Origin: CAWDVK01 sp963805715
GTDB lineage: Bacteria; Actinomycetota; Actinomycetes; Streptosporangiales; Streptosporangiaceae
Reading direction: 5' to 3'
Assembly (NCBI GenBank): GCA_963805715.1
Contig: CAWDVK010000009.1
Coordinates: forward strand, 620,001 to 684,000
DNA length: 64,000 nt
The position numbers and the translations under genes were made by a program. This document shows, one piece after another, positions 9,269-18,661 of this stretch (within the stretch, counting starts at the first letter, position 1; each line of letters opens with the position of its first letter). The notes beneath the pieces were generated by a model. It saw nothing but the letters and a program-made list of their open reading frames with translations, did not search any database and was not told the origin of the DNA.

Positions 9269-10495
9269 TCACAGGTCACTGAGCGGAACGTCCGGGTCGG
9301 TGAGCCTGGCCACGTCCACCGGCGTGCCGGCCCGGATGAGCGCCTGGATGTCGTCGTTGACGTCCCAGACATTCACGTTCATGCCGGCCACGACCGCGCC
9401 TTCGTCCAGCCAGAACGCGACGAACTCCAGCGAGTCCCGGTCACCCCGGTAGACGACCTCGTCGTAGCGGCCAGGCTCGGGCAGCCCGGCGGCCTCCATG
9501 CCGAGGTCGTACTGGTCGCTGAAGAAGTACGGCACCAGGTCGTGCGAGGCCCGCTGGCCCAGCATCGACTTTGCCGCGACCGGTCCCCCGCTCAGCGCGT
9601 TGCCCCAGTGCTCGACCCGGACGTGGCGGCCGAGCAGCGGATTCAGCGAGTTCGCCACGTCGCCGGCCGCGAAGATATCCGGGTCAGAGCTGCGCAGCGC
9701 GTCGTCCGTCACGATCCCGTTGTCCACGTCCAGGCCGGCCGCCGCGCCGAGGCCAGCGGCCGGCACCGCGCCGATGCCGACGATCACGAGGTCGGCGGGC
9801 AGCTCGGTGCCCGCCGTGGTGACCGCCAGGCGGACCGATCCGCCGTCGCCGCGCAGCTCGCTGACGCCCTCGCCGAAGCGGAACGTCACGCCGTGGCTCC
9901 TGTGCAGCCCGGCGAACACCTCGCCCAGCTCGGGCCCGATCGACCGGTACAGCGGCGCCGGGTCGGGCTCGACCACGGTGACCTCACAGCCGTACTCGCG
10001 GGCCGCCGCGGCCGTCTCCAGGCCGATCCAGCCGGAGCCGGCGATCACGACCTGCCCCCCGGCCTTCAGCGCCGCGGTGAGCCGCTCGGAGTCGCCCACC
10101 GTCCGCAGGTACAGCACGCCGTCCAGGTCGGCACCGGGCACGCGCAGCGGCCGCGGCACGGACCCCGTGGTGATCAGCAGCTTGTCGTAGCCGACAGTCC
10201 CGCCGCCGGCCAGCGTGACCTGCCGGGCGGCCCGGTCGATGCCGGTCACCGTCTCGCCGAGCCGCAGGTCCACCTGGTGCTGGCCGTACCAGTCGGGCTC
10301 ATGCACGTAGATCGAGCTCTTCTCGTCCTTGCCGAGCAGCAGCCCCTTGGACAGCGGGGGCCGCTCATAGGGCCGCTCCTGCTCCGCGCCGATCAGGATG
10401 ACGCCGCCGCCGAAGCCCTCCTCGCGCAGCGTCTCGGCGGCCTTCGCTCCGGCCAGGCTCGCGCCAATGATGACGTAGGTGGGTTCGGCGGCCAT
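9269..10495 (-). CDS. FAD-dependent ferredoxin/rubredoxin reductase
   Basis: A 408-residue pyridine nucleotide-disulfide oxidoreductase fold. FAD-binding YVIIGASLAGAKAAETLRE is at the N-terminus, a second Rossmann motif VVIAGSGWIGLETAAAA binds NAD(P)H, and the FAD motif DIFAAGDVA comes later. The C-terminal reductase domain contains HWGNA. It resembles reductases that feed electrons from NADH to ferredoxin partners of P450s or dioxygenases (rhodocoxin/putidaredoxin reductase type). No redox Cys pair of the disulfide reductase class is present. The ATG at 10495 has GGGAG 5 nt upstream. No ferredoxin or P450 gene is adjacent, so its partner is unknown. Confidence 0.9.
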   Translation of the reverse strand: MAAEPTYVIIGASLAGAKAAETLREEGFGGGVILIGAEQERPYERPPLSKGLLLGKDEKSSIYVHEPDWYGQHQVDLRLGETVTGIDRAARQVTLAGGGTVGYDKLLITTGSVPRPLRVPGADLDGVLYLRTVGDSERLTAALKAGGQVVIAGSGWIGLETAAAAREYGCEVTVVEPDPAPLYRSIGPELGEVFAGLHRSHGVTFRFGEGVSELRGDGGSVRLAVTTAGTELPADLVIVGIGAVPAAGLGAAAGLDVDNGIVTDDALRSSDPDIFAAGDVANSLNPLLGRHVRVEHWGNALSGGPVAAKSMLGQRASHDLVPYFFSDQYDLGMEAAGLPEPGRYDEVVYRGDRDSLEFVAFWLDEGAVVAGMNVNVWDVNDDIQALIRAGTPVDVARLTDPDVPLSDL

Positions 10496-10664
10496 CGGGA
10501 CTCCCTTCGATGCGGTCAGCCTGATCATTCAGCGGGGCGCGGCGGCCCTCGCCCGGCAGGCCGGGCGGGCGTCGCCGCACGGGCTCAGCCTCAGCATCCC
10601 GGACCGCGCCCGGCGGGTCCAGGATCAGCGCGCCGGCCCGGCCGCGGCGCGGCGAGCCGGGCCC

Positions 10665-11885
10665 TTACCGGCACAGCCGGTCGTGCCAGCCGGTAGCCGA
10701 GGTATCGGTCAGCGAGGCCACCTGGTCGACGACCACCCGCAGCCGCTCCGCGTCGGTCCGGGCGGCGGCGTAGGCCGGCCGCAGGACCGGCTCCAGCGTG
10801 CCGGGCGCGCCGTCCCGCACGGCGGCAGCCAGCTCGGTGATCAGCACGCGCTCCCTGGCCTGGGCGGCAGCCGCGCCGGCCCGGCTCATCACGTAGTGGG
10901 CGGTAACTCCCTTGAGCAGCGCGCACTCCAGCCGGGCCGTCCGCGGCACGATCAGGTCGGCGTCATACCGGGCCAGCGGCGGCCGGGCAGCGTCGATCGT
11001 GGCGTCCTGCGCGGCCCGGCAGAAGCGCGCGATCAGCTCGCTGGTCAGGTTCTTCAGCGCGGCCAGCGAGATCAGGCCGCCGTCGAAGCTCTCAGGCCAG
11101 CAGTCCAGTCCCATCAGGGCGCGGAAGAAATCAGCCAGCTCGGCCGCCGTGACCGAGTCAGGCTCGCAGTACTCGACGGCGGTCAGCTCGGCCACGGCCA
11201 GCCGCTCGGCCGGATCCCGCAGCGCCGCCAGGGTGATCAGCCCGGCCTGCAGGCCGTCTTCCAGGTCGTGCACGGAGTAGGCCACGTCGTCCGCCCAGTC
11301 CATCACCTGGGCTTCCAGGCAGGGCCGTCCGGGCTTGGCGCCCGCGCGGATCCAGTCGAAGACCTCGCTGTCGTCGGCGTAGGCCCCGTACTTGGCCCGG
11401 CCCTCGCCGGCCAGCCACGGATACTTGAGGGTCGCATCGAGGGTGGCCCTGGTGAGGTTCAGCCCGGCGCCGGGGATCTTGGCCTCCAGCCGGGTCAGCA
11501 GGCGCAGGCTCTGCGCGTTCCCCTCGAAGCCGCCGCAGCCCGCCGCGAGCTCGGCCAGCGCCGACTCGCCGTTATGCCCGAACGGGGGATGTCCCAGGTC
11601 GTGTGCCAGGCAGGCAGCGTCCACCAGGTCGGGGTCGCAGCCCAGGGATGCGCCGAGCTCACGCCCGATCTGCGCGCATTCCAGCGAATGCGTGAGCCTG
11701 GTCCGGGGGAAATCGCCGTAGCCGACCTCGACGACCTGCGTCTTGGCCGCGAGCCTGCGCAGCGCGGCACTGTGCAGCACCCGGGCGCGATCCCGCTCGA
11801 AGGGACCGCGCCCGTGGCTGCCTGCACTCTTGCGCGGCTCGCCGGCCTGCCGTGCCGTCGCGTGGCTGTCGTAGCCAGCGGTCAC
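10665..11885 (-). CDS. dgt: dGTP triphosphohydrolase-like HD-domain protein
   Basis: A 406-residue HD-superfamily enzyme that hydrolyses dNTPs to the nucleoside and tripolyphosphate. The metal-binding signature is clear: RLTHSLECAQIGREL (first His), AHDLGHPPFGHNGESAL (HD pair) and FEGNAQSLRLL, then ADDVAYSVHDLEDG with the later Asp. The start is a GTG that overlaps the ppdK stop by 4 nt (GTGA), which implies translational coupling. The dgt-dnaG association is widespread in Actinobacteria, although the reductase and other genes separate them here. Confidence 0.9.
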   Translation of the reverse strand: MTAGYDSHATARQAGEPRKSAGSHGRGPFERDRARVLHSAALRRLAAKTQVVEVGYGDFPRTRLTHSLECAQIGRELGASLGCDPDLVDAACLAHDLGHPPFGHNGESALAELAAGCGGFEGNAQSLRLLTRLEAKIPGAGLNLTRATLDATLKYPWLAGEGRAKYGAYADDSEVFDWIRAGAKPGRPCLEAQVMDWADDVAYSVHDLEDGLQAGLITLAALRDPAERLAVAELTAVEYCEPDSVTAAELADFFRALMGLDCWPESFDGGLISLAALKNLTSELIARFCRAAQDATIDAARPPLARYDADLIVPRTARLECALLKGVTAHYVMSRAGAAAAQARERVLITELAAAVRDGAPGTLEPVLRPAYAAARTDAERLRVVVDQVASLTDTSATGWHDRLCR

Positions 11886-14569
11886 CGGGTGTCGCTGCCT
11901 CCTGAGGTCTCGAGCACGGCGGCCCGGCCGGCCTCAAGCCTGGCCACCGGCACGCGGAACGGCGAGCAAGACACGTAGTCGAGCCCGGCGCTGTGGAAGA
12001 AGTGCACCGACTCGGGATCGCCGCCGTGCTCGCCGCAGACGCCGACCTGCAGGCCGGGACGGGCAGCCCGGCCTTCCTCGACGGCGATCCTGACCAGCCG
12101 GCCGATGCCCTCGGAATCCAGCGTCTCGAACGGGGAGACGCCGAACACGCCGAGGTCGATGTACTGGCTGAAGAATGCGCCCTCGACATCGTCGCGGGAG
12201 AAACCCCAGCCCATCTGCGTCAGGTCGTTGGTGCCGAATGAGAAGAACTCGGCCACCTGGGCGATCTGGCCCGCGGTCAGGGCCGCGCGCGGCACCTCGA
12301 TCATGGTGCCGATCATCGTGTGCACGTCGGTCCCGGTCTCCTCCCGGACCTCGGCCAGCACCCGCTCGGTCTCCTCGCGGGCGGCCTCGAGCTCCTGGAC
12401 GGCGCCGACCAGCGGGATCATGATCTCGGGCCGCGGATTCCCGCCCGCCTTGACCCGGTCCGCCGCGGCGTGCGCGATGGCCCGCACCTGCATCGCGTAC
12501 AGGCCGGGCACGACCAGGCCCAGCCGGACGCCGCGCAGGCCGAGCATCGGGTTCTCCTCGTGCAGCCGCCTGACCGCCTCCAGCAGCTTCTTGTCCTGCT
12601 CGGTCGCGCCGTCCCCGGCCAGGGCGATCTTGACCGACAGCGCGGTCAGGTCGGGCAGGAACTCGTGCAGCGGCGGGTCGAGCAGCCGGATGGTCACCGG
12701 CAGCCCGTCCATCGCCTCCAGGATCTCCACGAAGTCGCCGCGCTGCAGCGGCTCGAGGGCGTCCAGGGCGGCCTGCCGGGTGGCATCGTCGTCGGCCAGG
12801 ATCAGCCGCTCGACCAGCTGCCGCCGCTCGCCGAGGAACATGTGCTCGGTCCTGGTCAGGCCGATGCCCTCGGCGCCGAACCGGCGCGCGCGGGCGGAGT
12901 CCTCGCCGTTGTCGGCATTCGTCCACACGCCCAGGCGGCGCCGCTCGTCGGCGTGCTTAATGATCTTGTGGACGGCGGACACCAGCTCGTCGGCGGAGGC
13001 GTCCAGGCCGCCCTCGAAGTACTCCACCACCGGCGAGGCGACGACCGGCACCTCGCCGAGGAAGACCACGCCCGAGGTGCCGTCGATCGAGATCACGTCG
13101 CCCTCGCTGACGGTCACGCCGCCGGGTGCGGTGAACTTGCGGCCGACCAGGTCGACCTCGAGCTCGTCCGCGCCGCACACGCAGGTCTTGCCCATCCCGC
13201 GGGCGACCACCGCGGCGTGGCTGGTCTTGCCGCCGCGGCTGGTCAGGATGCCGCGCGCGGCGATCATGCCGTGCAGGTCGTCGGGATTGGTCTCGCGCCG
13301 GACCAGGATGACGTCCTCGCCGGCCGCCGCCTGCTCGACCGCGCGGCCGGAGTCGAAGACCACCTTGCCGACCGCCGCGCCAGGCGATGCGCTGATGCCC
13401 TTGGCGACCTGCCGGACGTTGCTGCCGGCGTCGAACCGGGGGAACATCAGCTGCGCGAGCTGGCTGCCGGTGACCCGGGTCAGCGCCTCATCCATGTCGA
13501 TCAGGCCCTGGTCGACCAGCTGGATGGCGATCCGGAACGCCGCGCCCGCGGTGCGCTTGCCGACCCGGGTCTGCAGCATCCACAGCTTGCCGCGCTCGAT
13601 CGTGAACTCGATGTCGCACAGGTCCTTGTAGTGGTTCTCCAGCGTCTTCATGATGTCGATGAGCTGGTTGTAGGACTTCGCGTCGATCTGCTCGAGGTCC
13701 TGCAGCGGGACGGTGTTGCGGATGCCGGCCACGACGTCCTCGCCCTGCGCGTTCTGCAGGTAGTCGCCGTAGACGCCCTGCTGGCCGCTGCCGGGGTCGC
13801 GGGTGAAGGCGACGCCGGTGCCCGAGTCCATGCCCAGGTTTCCGAAGACCATGGCCACGATGTTGACGGCCGTGCCGAGGTCGGTCGGGATCCGCTCCTG
13901 CCGCCGGTACAGGATCGCCCGTGGCGCGTTCCACGAGTTGAAGACGGCGTTGACCGCCATGTCCATCTGCTCGCGCGGGTCCTGCGGGAAATCACGGCCC
14001 GTCTTGTCCTTGACGATGCCCTTGAAGGTCTCCACGATCCCGCGCAGGTCATCGGCGTCAAGGTCCAGATCGCTCCTGGTGCCCTTGGCCTGCTTGGCAG
14101 CGTCGATCGCATGCTCGAACGCGTCGCCGTCGATGTCCAGCACGGTCTTGCCGAACATCTGGATCAGCCGCCGGTAGGCGTCCCAGGCGAACCGGTCATC
14201 ACTGGCCTGCTTGGCCAGGCCCTGCACGGAACCATCGGACAGGCCGATGTTCAGCACCGTTTCCATCATGCCCGGCATGGAGAACTTAGCCCCGGAGCGG
14301 ACGCTGACCAGCAGCGGATCCTCGTGGTCGCCCAGCTTCTTGCCCATCTTCTGTTCAAGCTGCCGCAGATGGGTGGTGACCTCGCCGGCCAGTCCCTCGG
14401 GGATGGAGCCCTGCTCCAGGTAATGCCGGCAGGCCTCAGTGGTGATGATGAAGCCGGGCGGCACCGGCAGCCCCAGATTGGTCATCTCGGCCAGGTTGGC
14501 GCCTTTGCCTCCCAGCAGATCCTTCAGGTCCTTGTTACCTTCGGTGAAGTCATAGACGAGCTTCGGCAT
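11882..14569 (-). CDS. ppdK: Pyruvate, phosphate dikinase
   Basis: A full-length 895-residue enzyme interconverting pyruvate + ATP + Pi and PEP + AMP + PPi. The N-terminal ATP-grasp domain begins KLVYDFTEGNKDLKDLLGGKGANLAEM. The central phosphohistidine domain has GGKTSHAAVVARGMGKTCVCG (catalytic His near residue 448). The C-terminal TIM barrel contains GLTRTEHMF and ends near VCGEHGGDPES, bearing the catalytic Cys. The ATG has AAGGAG 9 nt upstream. It overlaps dgt by 4 nt. Its role is probably gluconeogenic or anaplerotic, compatible with acetate, propionate and glycolate use encoded elsewhere in the window. Confidence 0.97.
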   Translation of the reverse strand: MPKLVYDFTEGNKDLKDLLGGKGANLAEMTNLGLPVPPGFIITTEACRHYLEQGSIPEGLAGEVTTHLRQLEQKMGKKLGDHEDPLLVSVRSGAKFSMPGMMETVLNIGLSDGSVQGLAKQASDDRFAWDAYRRLIQMFGKTVLDIDGDAFEHAIDAAKQAKGTRSDLDLDADDLRGIVETFKGIVKDKTGRDFPQDPREQMDMAVNAVFNSWNAPRAILYRRQERIPTDLGTAVNIVAMVFGNLGMDSGTGVAFTRDPGSGQQGVYGDYLQNAQGEDVVAGIRNTVPLQDLEQIDAKSYNQLIDIMKTLENHYKDLCDIEFTIERGKLWMLQTRVGKRTAGAAFRIAIQLVDQGLIDMDEALTRVTGSQLAQLMFPRFDAGSNVRQVAKGISASPGAAVGKVVFDSGRAVEQAAAGEDVILVRRETNPDDLHGMIAARGILTSRGGKTSHAAVVARGMGKTCVCGADELEVDLVGRKFTAPGGVTVSEGDVISIDGTSGVVFLGEVPVVASPVVEYFEGGLDASADELVSAVHKIIKHADERRRLGVWTNADNGEDSARARRFGAEGIGLTRTEHMFLGERRQLVERLILADDDATRQAALDALEPLQRGDFVEILEAMDGLPVTIRLLDPPLHEFLPDLTALSVKIALAGDGATEQDKKLLEAVRRLHEENPMLGLRGVRLGLVVPGLYAMQVRAIAHAAADRVKAGGNPRPEIMIPLVGAVQELEAAREETERVLAEVREETGTDVHTMIGTMIEVPRAALTAGQIAQVAEFFSFGTNDLTQMGWGFSRDDVEGAFFSQYIDLGVFGVSPFETLDSEGIGRLVRIAVEEGRAARPGLQVGVCGEHGGDPESVHFFHSAGLDYVSCSPFRVPVARLEAGRAAVLETSGGSDTR

Positions 14570-14936
14570 AGCACGGTCTCCTTGCGATGCCGCCCGTCTG
14601 GCCCAGCGAGCTAGACGCAGCGCGGCTCAGTATTTATGGCCTCACGGCCCTCCTGTCTTGGACTCTACCGAGCAACCGGTCCGCCGGGGACCTGAGGACA
14701 GGACGTTTTTCTGCAACCTCGACCGGGCCAGTCGCGCGCCGGTATGCCCGTGGCCGCCGGAAAAGCTCGCCCGGCGAGGCAACTCGGCGGGCACCCTCGC
14801 GTCGGCGCGGCCGGCGGACCGGGGCCGGGCGCGTCTTCGTGCACGGCGCCGGACCCGCCGTAGCCGTGCAGGAGCGGCGCAGCGGCCGGCCGTCCCGGCC
14901 GGCCCGGCCGGGCAGGCCGTCCGACACAATGCCTAG
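14570..14936. other. Divergent intergenic region between ppdK and a dehydrogenase gene
   Basis: A 367-bp region with no convincing gene on either strand. The ppdK-proximal part is relatively AT-rich (TATTTATGG around 14630-14638) and could hold the ppdK -10 element, but no good -35 partner was found. The part nearest the dehydrogenase is dense in GGCCGG/CCGGCC runs (about 14881-14915) that could form stable structure. Confidence 0.4.
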
Positions 14937-15797
14937 GTGAATAACTCGAGTCCTCGCGTCATCGGCCTGCTGCATCCCGGCGAGATGGGTGCCGCCGTCG
15001 GGCGGTGCCTGGCTGACCGGGGACATCAGGTGCTGTGGGCGTCGCAGGGCCGCGGGCCGCAGACCGCGGCGCGCGCGCAGGCGGCGGGGCTGACCGATGC
15101 CGGCACGGTCGCCGGCCTGGCCAGCCAGGCCGAGGTGATCGTGTCCGTCTGCCCGCCGCACGCCGCGCTCGACGTCGCCTGGGCGGTGCACGGGTTCGGC
15201 GGGCTTTACCTGGACGCCAACGCGATCTCACCCGGCACGGCCCGCGAGATCGCCGGAATGATCACCGGCAGCGGCGGCCGCTACGTCGACGGCGGGATCA
15301 TCGGGCCCCCGCCGCGGGCCGCCGGGCATACCCGGCTGTACCTGTCCGGCGACGACGCCGGCGAGGTGCGCGACCTGTTCGCGGGCACGGCCCTGGACGC
15401 CCGGCTGGCCGGCGGCACGCTGACGGCCGCATCGGCGGTCAAGATGGCCTATGCCGGCTGGACCAAGGGCACGGCGGCGCTACTGCTGGCGGTCCGGGCA
15501 CTCGCCAGAGCAGAGGGCGTCGAGGACGTCCTGCTCGCTGAGTGGGAGCAGTCCCAGCCCGCGCTGGCCGAGCGGTCCCGCGGCGCCGCCCGGTCAGCGA
15601 CCGCCAAGGGCTGGCGCTGGGTCGCGGAGATGGAGGAGATCGCCGCCACCATGGCTGCCGCCGGGCTGCCGGACGGCTTTCACCAGGCGGCTGCTGAGAT
15701 CTTCCGCCGCTCGCCGCGCGACCGGGCTAGCGAGGCCTCGGACAAGACCGCTGACCAGGTGCTCTCGGCCCTGACGGGAGATGGCGTAGGCGGTTAG
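14937..15797 (+). CDS. NAD(P)-dependent dehydrogenase, 6-phosphogluconate dehydrogenase-like (DUF1932 type)
   Basis: A 286-residue member of the beta-hydroxyacid dehydrogenase superfamily. The Rossmann motif GLLHPGEMGAAVGRCLADRGHQV is N-terminal. The substrate-binding DANAISPGTAREIAGMI and GGIIGPPP and the catalytic-lysine-type helix AVKMAYAGWTKG follow. The C-terminal all-helical domain resembles the DUF1932 form rather than classical GND. A GTG start at 14937 is used; the ribosome site is poor. The substrate is unknown. The gene stands alone and is followed by 20-bp tandem repeats and gene remnants. Confidence 0.8.
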   Translation: MNNSSPRVIGLLHPGEMGAAVGRCLADRGHQVLWASQGRGPQTAARAQAAGLTDAGTVAGLASQAEVIVSVCPPHAALDVAWAVHGFGGLYLDANAISPGTAREIAGMITGSGGRYVDGGIIGPPPRAAGHTRLYLSGDDAGEVRDLFAGTALDARLAGGTLTAASAVKMAYAGWTKGTAALLLAVRALARAEGVEDVLLAEWEQSQPALAERSRGAARSATAKGWRWVAEMEEIAATMAAAGLPDGFHQAAAEIFRRSPRDRASEASDKTADQVLSALTGDGVGG

Positions 15798-15800
15798 CCG

Positions 15801-15860
15801 CCGCACCGCGCTGCCTGCTGCCGCACCGCGCCGCCTGCCGCCGCACCGCGCCGCCTGGCC
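15801..15860. repeat. Three tandem 20-bp repeats
   Basis: Three head-to-tail copies of a unit beginning CCGCACCGCG (15801-15820, 15821-15840, 15841-15860) differ at only a few positions. They start just after the dehydrogenase stop and sit where the 5' end of the SGNH hydrolase remnant would be expected. Confidence 0.85.
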
Positions 15861-15936
15861 GAGATGTCATCGACAGTTCGCCCCGCCGTCACGCCGTTGC
15901 GTCCGGAGTGCGCAGTCCGGCCCGGGCGGCCAGGCC

Positions 15937-16461
15937 GGGGCCCGCGGCTGGCGCGGCTGGGCCGTGCTGCTCGCCGAGACGCTACCGGACCCGGGCCTGC
16001 ACATCCTGGCGGCTAACGGCGCAACGGTGGCCGACGTGGAGTGCGATCAGCTGCCCCGGGCGCTGCTGCTGCGGCCGGACATCGCCAGCGTGATCGTCGG
16101 CATCAACGACACGCTGCGGCCGGGCTTCGAGCCCAGCCGGATCGCGGCCGCCGCCGGGCACACGATCGGCGCGCTGCGCGGCGCGGGCGCCGAGGTGCTC
16201 ACCATGCGGCTGCCGGACCCGGGCCGGATGCTCGGCCTGCCCGGCACGCTGGCCAGGCCGCTGGCCCGGCGCGCGCGCCAGATCAACCTGGTCATGGACG
16301 CCGCAGCCGAGCGCTACGGCACGATACATTTCGATGCCGCCGGCGACGCCGAGACCTACGATCCGGGCATGTGGGCGGTGGACCGCCTGCATCCCAGCGA
16401 GCGCGGCCACCGGCTCATCGCCCGCCGGTTCCACGCTATGCTCGCCGCCGCCGGCCATCAG
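15937..16461 (+). pseudogene. SGNH/GDSL hydrolase remnant, 5'-truncated
   Basis: The frame encodes the body of an SGNH-fold lipase/esterase: RGWAVLLAETL, then ANGATVADV, block III IVGINDTLRPGFEP (oxyanion Asn), and block V DRLHPSERGHRLIARRFHAML with the catalytic Asp and His. Block I (the GDS nucleophile motif) should lie just upstream but is missing; the frame runs back into the tandem repeats without it. After the block V helix the frame continues for about 90 unrelated codons into sequence belonging to another remnant. With no nucleophile serine and no clear start, it is probably non-functional. Confidence 0.7.
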
Positions 16462-16521
16462 CGGCACGGCCTGGGTGCTGCGCCGGTCTACGGACCTGGT
16501 GCCCAGCCTGCTCGCGATGGC

Positions 16522-16713
16522 CTGGTGATCGCGCTGCACGTCGCCGAAGAGCGGGAGCGGGTTCCAGATGCCCGGTGCGGCGGCACTCTGCCTGACTGGC
16601 GCGCACGTCTCGGCCAGGTCGATCGAGGTCTTGCCGGTGGTCAGCTCCCGATGGACGGCCTGGCCGAACTGCCGGATCCCGTAGGGCCCGACGACGTCGT
16701 TGACGCAGCTCAT
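16522..16713 (-). pseudogene. Fragment of an unidentified, possibly phosphoesterase-type, gene
   Basis: The minus strand here encodes a protein-like stretch (DVVGPYGIRQFGQAVHREL ... APGIWNPLPLFGDVQRDHQ) with natural actinobacterial codon use. The WNPLP...DVQRDHQ element recalls secreted phospholipase C/alkaline phosphatase-type phosphoesterases, but the match is short and the assignment weak. The coding character stops abruptly just after DHQ, next to the end of the SGNH remnant, as if a deletion had fused the interiors of two genes. Confidence 0.3.
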
Positions 16714-16760
16714 CGGCGAGCGGTTCAGCCACGGTGAGCGGACAGCGGGCGGCTGCCGCG

Positions 16761-17681
16761 TCAGCGGCGCCTGCTCGGATCGACGAGGCTGAGCAGCCCG
16801 CGCAGGCAGATGTCCAGGGTCAGCCCGAGAATGGCGATCGCGATGATCCCGGACAGGGTCAGGGCGGTATTGAGGTAATCGCCCGCCTGCATGATCAGGT
16901 ACCCGAGCCCGCTGGTAGCCGCGATCAGCTCGGCCGCGACGATGCTCGTCCAGGCCCCGGCCATCGAGATGCGCATCCCGGTCACGATGCCGGGCAAGGC
17001 GGACCGGATCTGCACGTGCAGCAGGGCGTACAGGCTGGATGCGCCCAGCGTCCGAGCGCACAGTCGCAGGTCGTCCGGTACCTCGTCCAGGGCGGCGACG
17101 GTGGTGACGGCCATGATCGGCGTGACCCCGATGACGATCAGGACCTCCTTGGGCATCTCGCCGATCCCGAACCAGATGATGAACAGCGGGATGAAGGCCA
17201 GTGGCGGCAGCGGGCGGAGCACCTCGATAACCGGATCGATCAGGTGCCTCGCGATGCGGCTGGCGGACATCGCTGAGCCCAGGGTCACCCCGGCGCCGAC
17301 GCCGACGGCAAAGCCGATCAGGATGCGGCGCAGGCTGTCGACGGCGTCCAGCCACAGCGGCACGCCCTGCGCCGGGTAAGGACGGTTGAAGTAATGCGCG
17401 AACGTCTGCGCGGTCTGGGTGACCGACGGCAGGAAGACCGGATCCCTGATCAGGGTTGCGGAGATCTGCCACACGATCGCCAGGGCGAGCAGGCCGGCCG
17501 CTCCGGTGGCCAGGCGGCGGGTGCGCGCCCGGCGCCTGGCCCGCCGGTAGGCGGCCAGGTCAGCGCGGTCATCGATCGCATCACGGGCGTCCTCGTCGGC
17601 CGTGGCTGGCAGCAGGGCCGCAGCGGCATCATCGACGAGGACACCGTCACCGAGCGGTGGCAGCGTACGCCAGCTTGACAT
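16761..17681 (-). CDS. ABC transporter permease, sulfonate/taurine type
   Basis: A 306-residue inner-membrane permease of the SsuC/TauC family. A ~50-residue cytoplasmic N-terminus precedes six or so helices. The binding-protein-dependent transport signature lies in the cytoplasmic loop that docks the ATPase (VAALDEVPDDLRLCARTLGASSLYALLHVQIRSALPGIV). The ATG at 17681 has GAGGAG about 9 nt upstream. It is the last gene of a four-gene minus-strand operon (TauD, binding protein, ATPase, permease) for uptake and use of organosulfur compounds. Confidence 0.88.
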   Translation of the reverse strand: MSSWRTLPPLGDGVLVDDAAAALLPATADEDARDAIDDRADLAAYRRARRRARTRRLATGAAGLLALAIVWQISATLIRDPVFLPSVTQTAQTFAHYFNRPYPAQGVPLWLDAVDSLRRILIGFAVGVGAGVTLGSAMSASRIARHLIDPVIEVLRPLPPLAFIPLFIIWFGIGEMPKEVLIVIGVTPIMAVTTVAALDEVPDDLRLCARTLGASSLYALLHVQIRSALPGIVTGMRISMAGAWTSIVAAELIAATSGLGYLIMQAGDYLNTALTLSGIIAIAILGLTLDICLRGLLSLVDPSRRR

Positions 17682-17759
17682 TTCTCTTTCTCCTCGTGCA
17701 GGGGCAGCACCGGCCCCGCGACCCGCCCGCGGATCGCGGCTGCCTGCGGTCGGCGCGAC

Positions 17760-18522
17760 TCACACCGTCAGGGATGCGCGGATCCTCCGCTTGGCGATCA
17801 GGAATGCCTCGGTGTCGGCGTCGATCGCGTGCCGGGGCCGTCCGAGGGGGATGTCGATGACTTCCCGGATGCCCGGCGGCCGGCCGCCCATCACGGCCAC
17901 CCGATCGCCGAGCAGGACCGCCTCCTCGATGTCATGCGTCACGAAGATGATGGTGGTCCGGTACTGCTCCCACATGCTCAGCAGGAAGTCGTGCATGCGC
18001 AGCCGGGTGATGGCGTCCAGCGCCCCGAACGGCTCGTCCATGAGCAGCAGGGAGGGCCGGGTGATGATGGCACGCGCGAAAGCCGCGCGGTGCCGCATCC
18101 CGCCGGAGAGCTCATGCGGAAACGCGTCGCCGAACTTGGCGAGCCCGGCAGTGGCCAGGATCGAGTCGGCCTCGGCATCCAGCTCCGGGTCATCCCGCTC
18201 ATGCAGCCCGCCGGATCGCTGTGCCCGCGGGCCGAACAGCACGTTCTTCCTCGTCGTGAGCCACGGGAACAGCATGGGGGTCTGAAACAGCATGCCCCGG
18301 TCGGGGGACGGGCCGTGCACCGGCCGTCCCCCGACCGTGACGGTGCCCTCGTCCAGCTCGAGGGCCCCGGCCACGATCCGCAGCAGGGTGGACTTCCCGC
18401 AGCCTGACGGCCCGAGCAGGCAGACCAGCTCGCCGGCCCGGACCTCCAGGTCGACCCCGGCCAGGGCGACGGTGCGCCCGGCCGCCCCGGCGGAAGGTCT
18501 TGCCCACCGAGCGGATCACCAC
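17760..18522 (-). CDS. ABC transporter ATP-binding protein, frameshifted
   Basis: An SsuB/TauB-type ATPase read in two frames. The 5' part (VVIRSVGKTFRR) is joined after about 18476-18492 by the second frame carrying Walker A (GPSGCGKST), the Q-loop, signature HELSGGMRHRAAFARA, Walker B LLLMDEPFGALDA and the H-loop FVTHDIEEA. Removing one base from the G/C run near 18480-18488 restores one frame. No alternative start after the shift would give a complete nucleotide-binding domain. The shift is either a sequencing error or a recent inactivation. It provides energy for the adjacent permease. Confidence 0.8.
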
Positions 18523-18618
18523 GTCAGCGCCGCCATGCCCGGCATCAGTCGCGGTCCGCGTCCCGCCGTGCTCCTGTACAGGCCGCGTCCGGCCGCTGCG
18601 GCCGGCTGGCTCAGGCCG

Positions 18619-18660
18619 GCTGACGGGGCCGCTTCCGCGCGAGCTCGCGGCCCCGTCAGC
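18619..18660 (-). terminator. Hairpin between binding-protein and ATPase genes
   Basis: GCTGACGGGGCCGC (18619-18632) pairs perfectly with 18647-18660 around a 14-nt loop, ending 1 nt before the stop of the binding-protein gene on the minus strand. Inside the operon it may act as a partial terminator or protect the upstream mRNA, giving more binding protein than ATPase. This is inference from position. Confidence 0.6.
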
Positions 18661-18661
18661 G

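Noticed and set aside
12320..14614. A 764-codon plus-strand frame
   Set aside because: Antisense shadow of ppdK; composition is typical of the complement of a high-GC gene.
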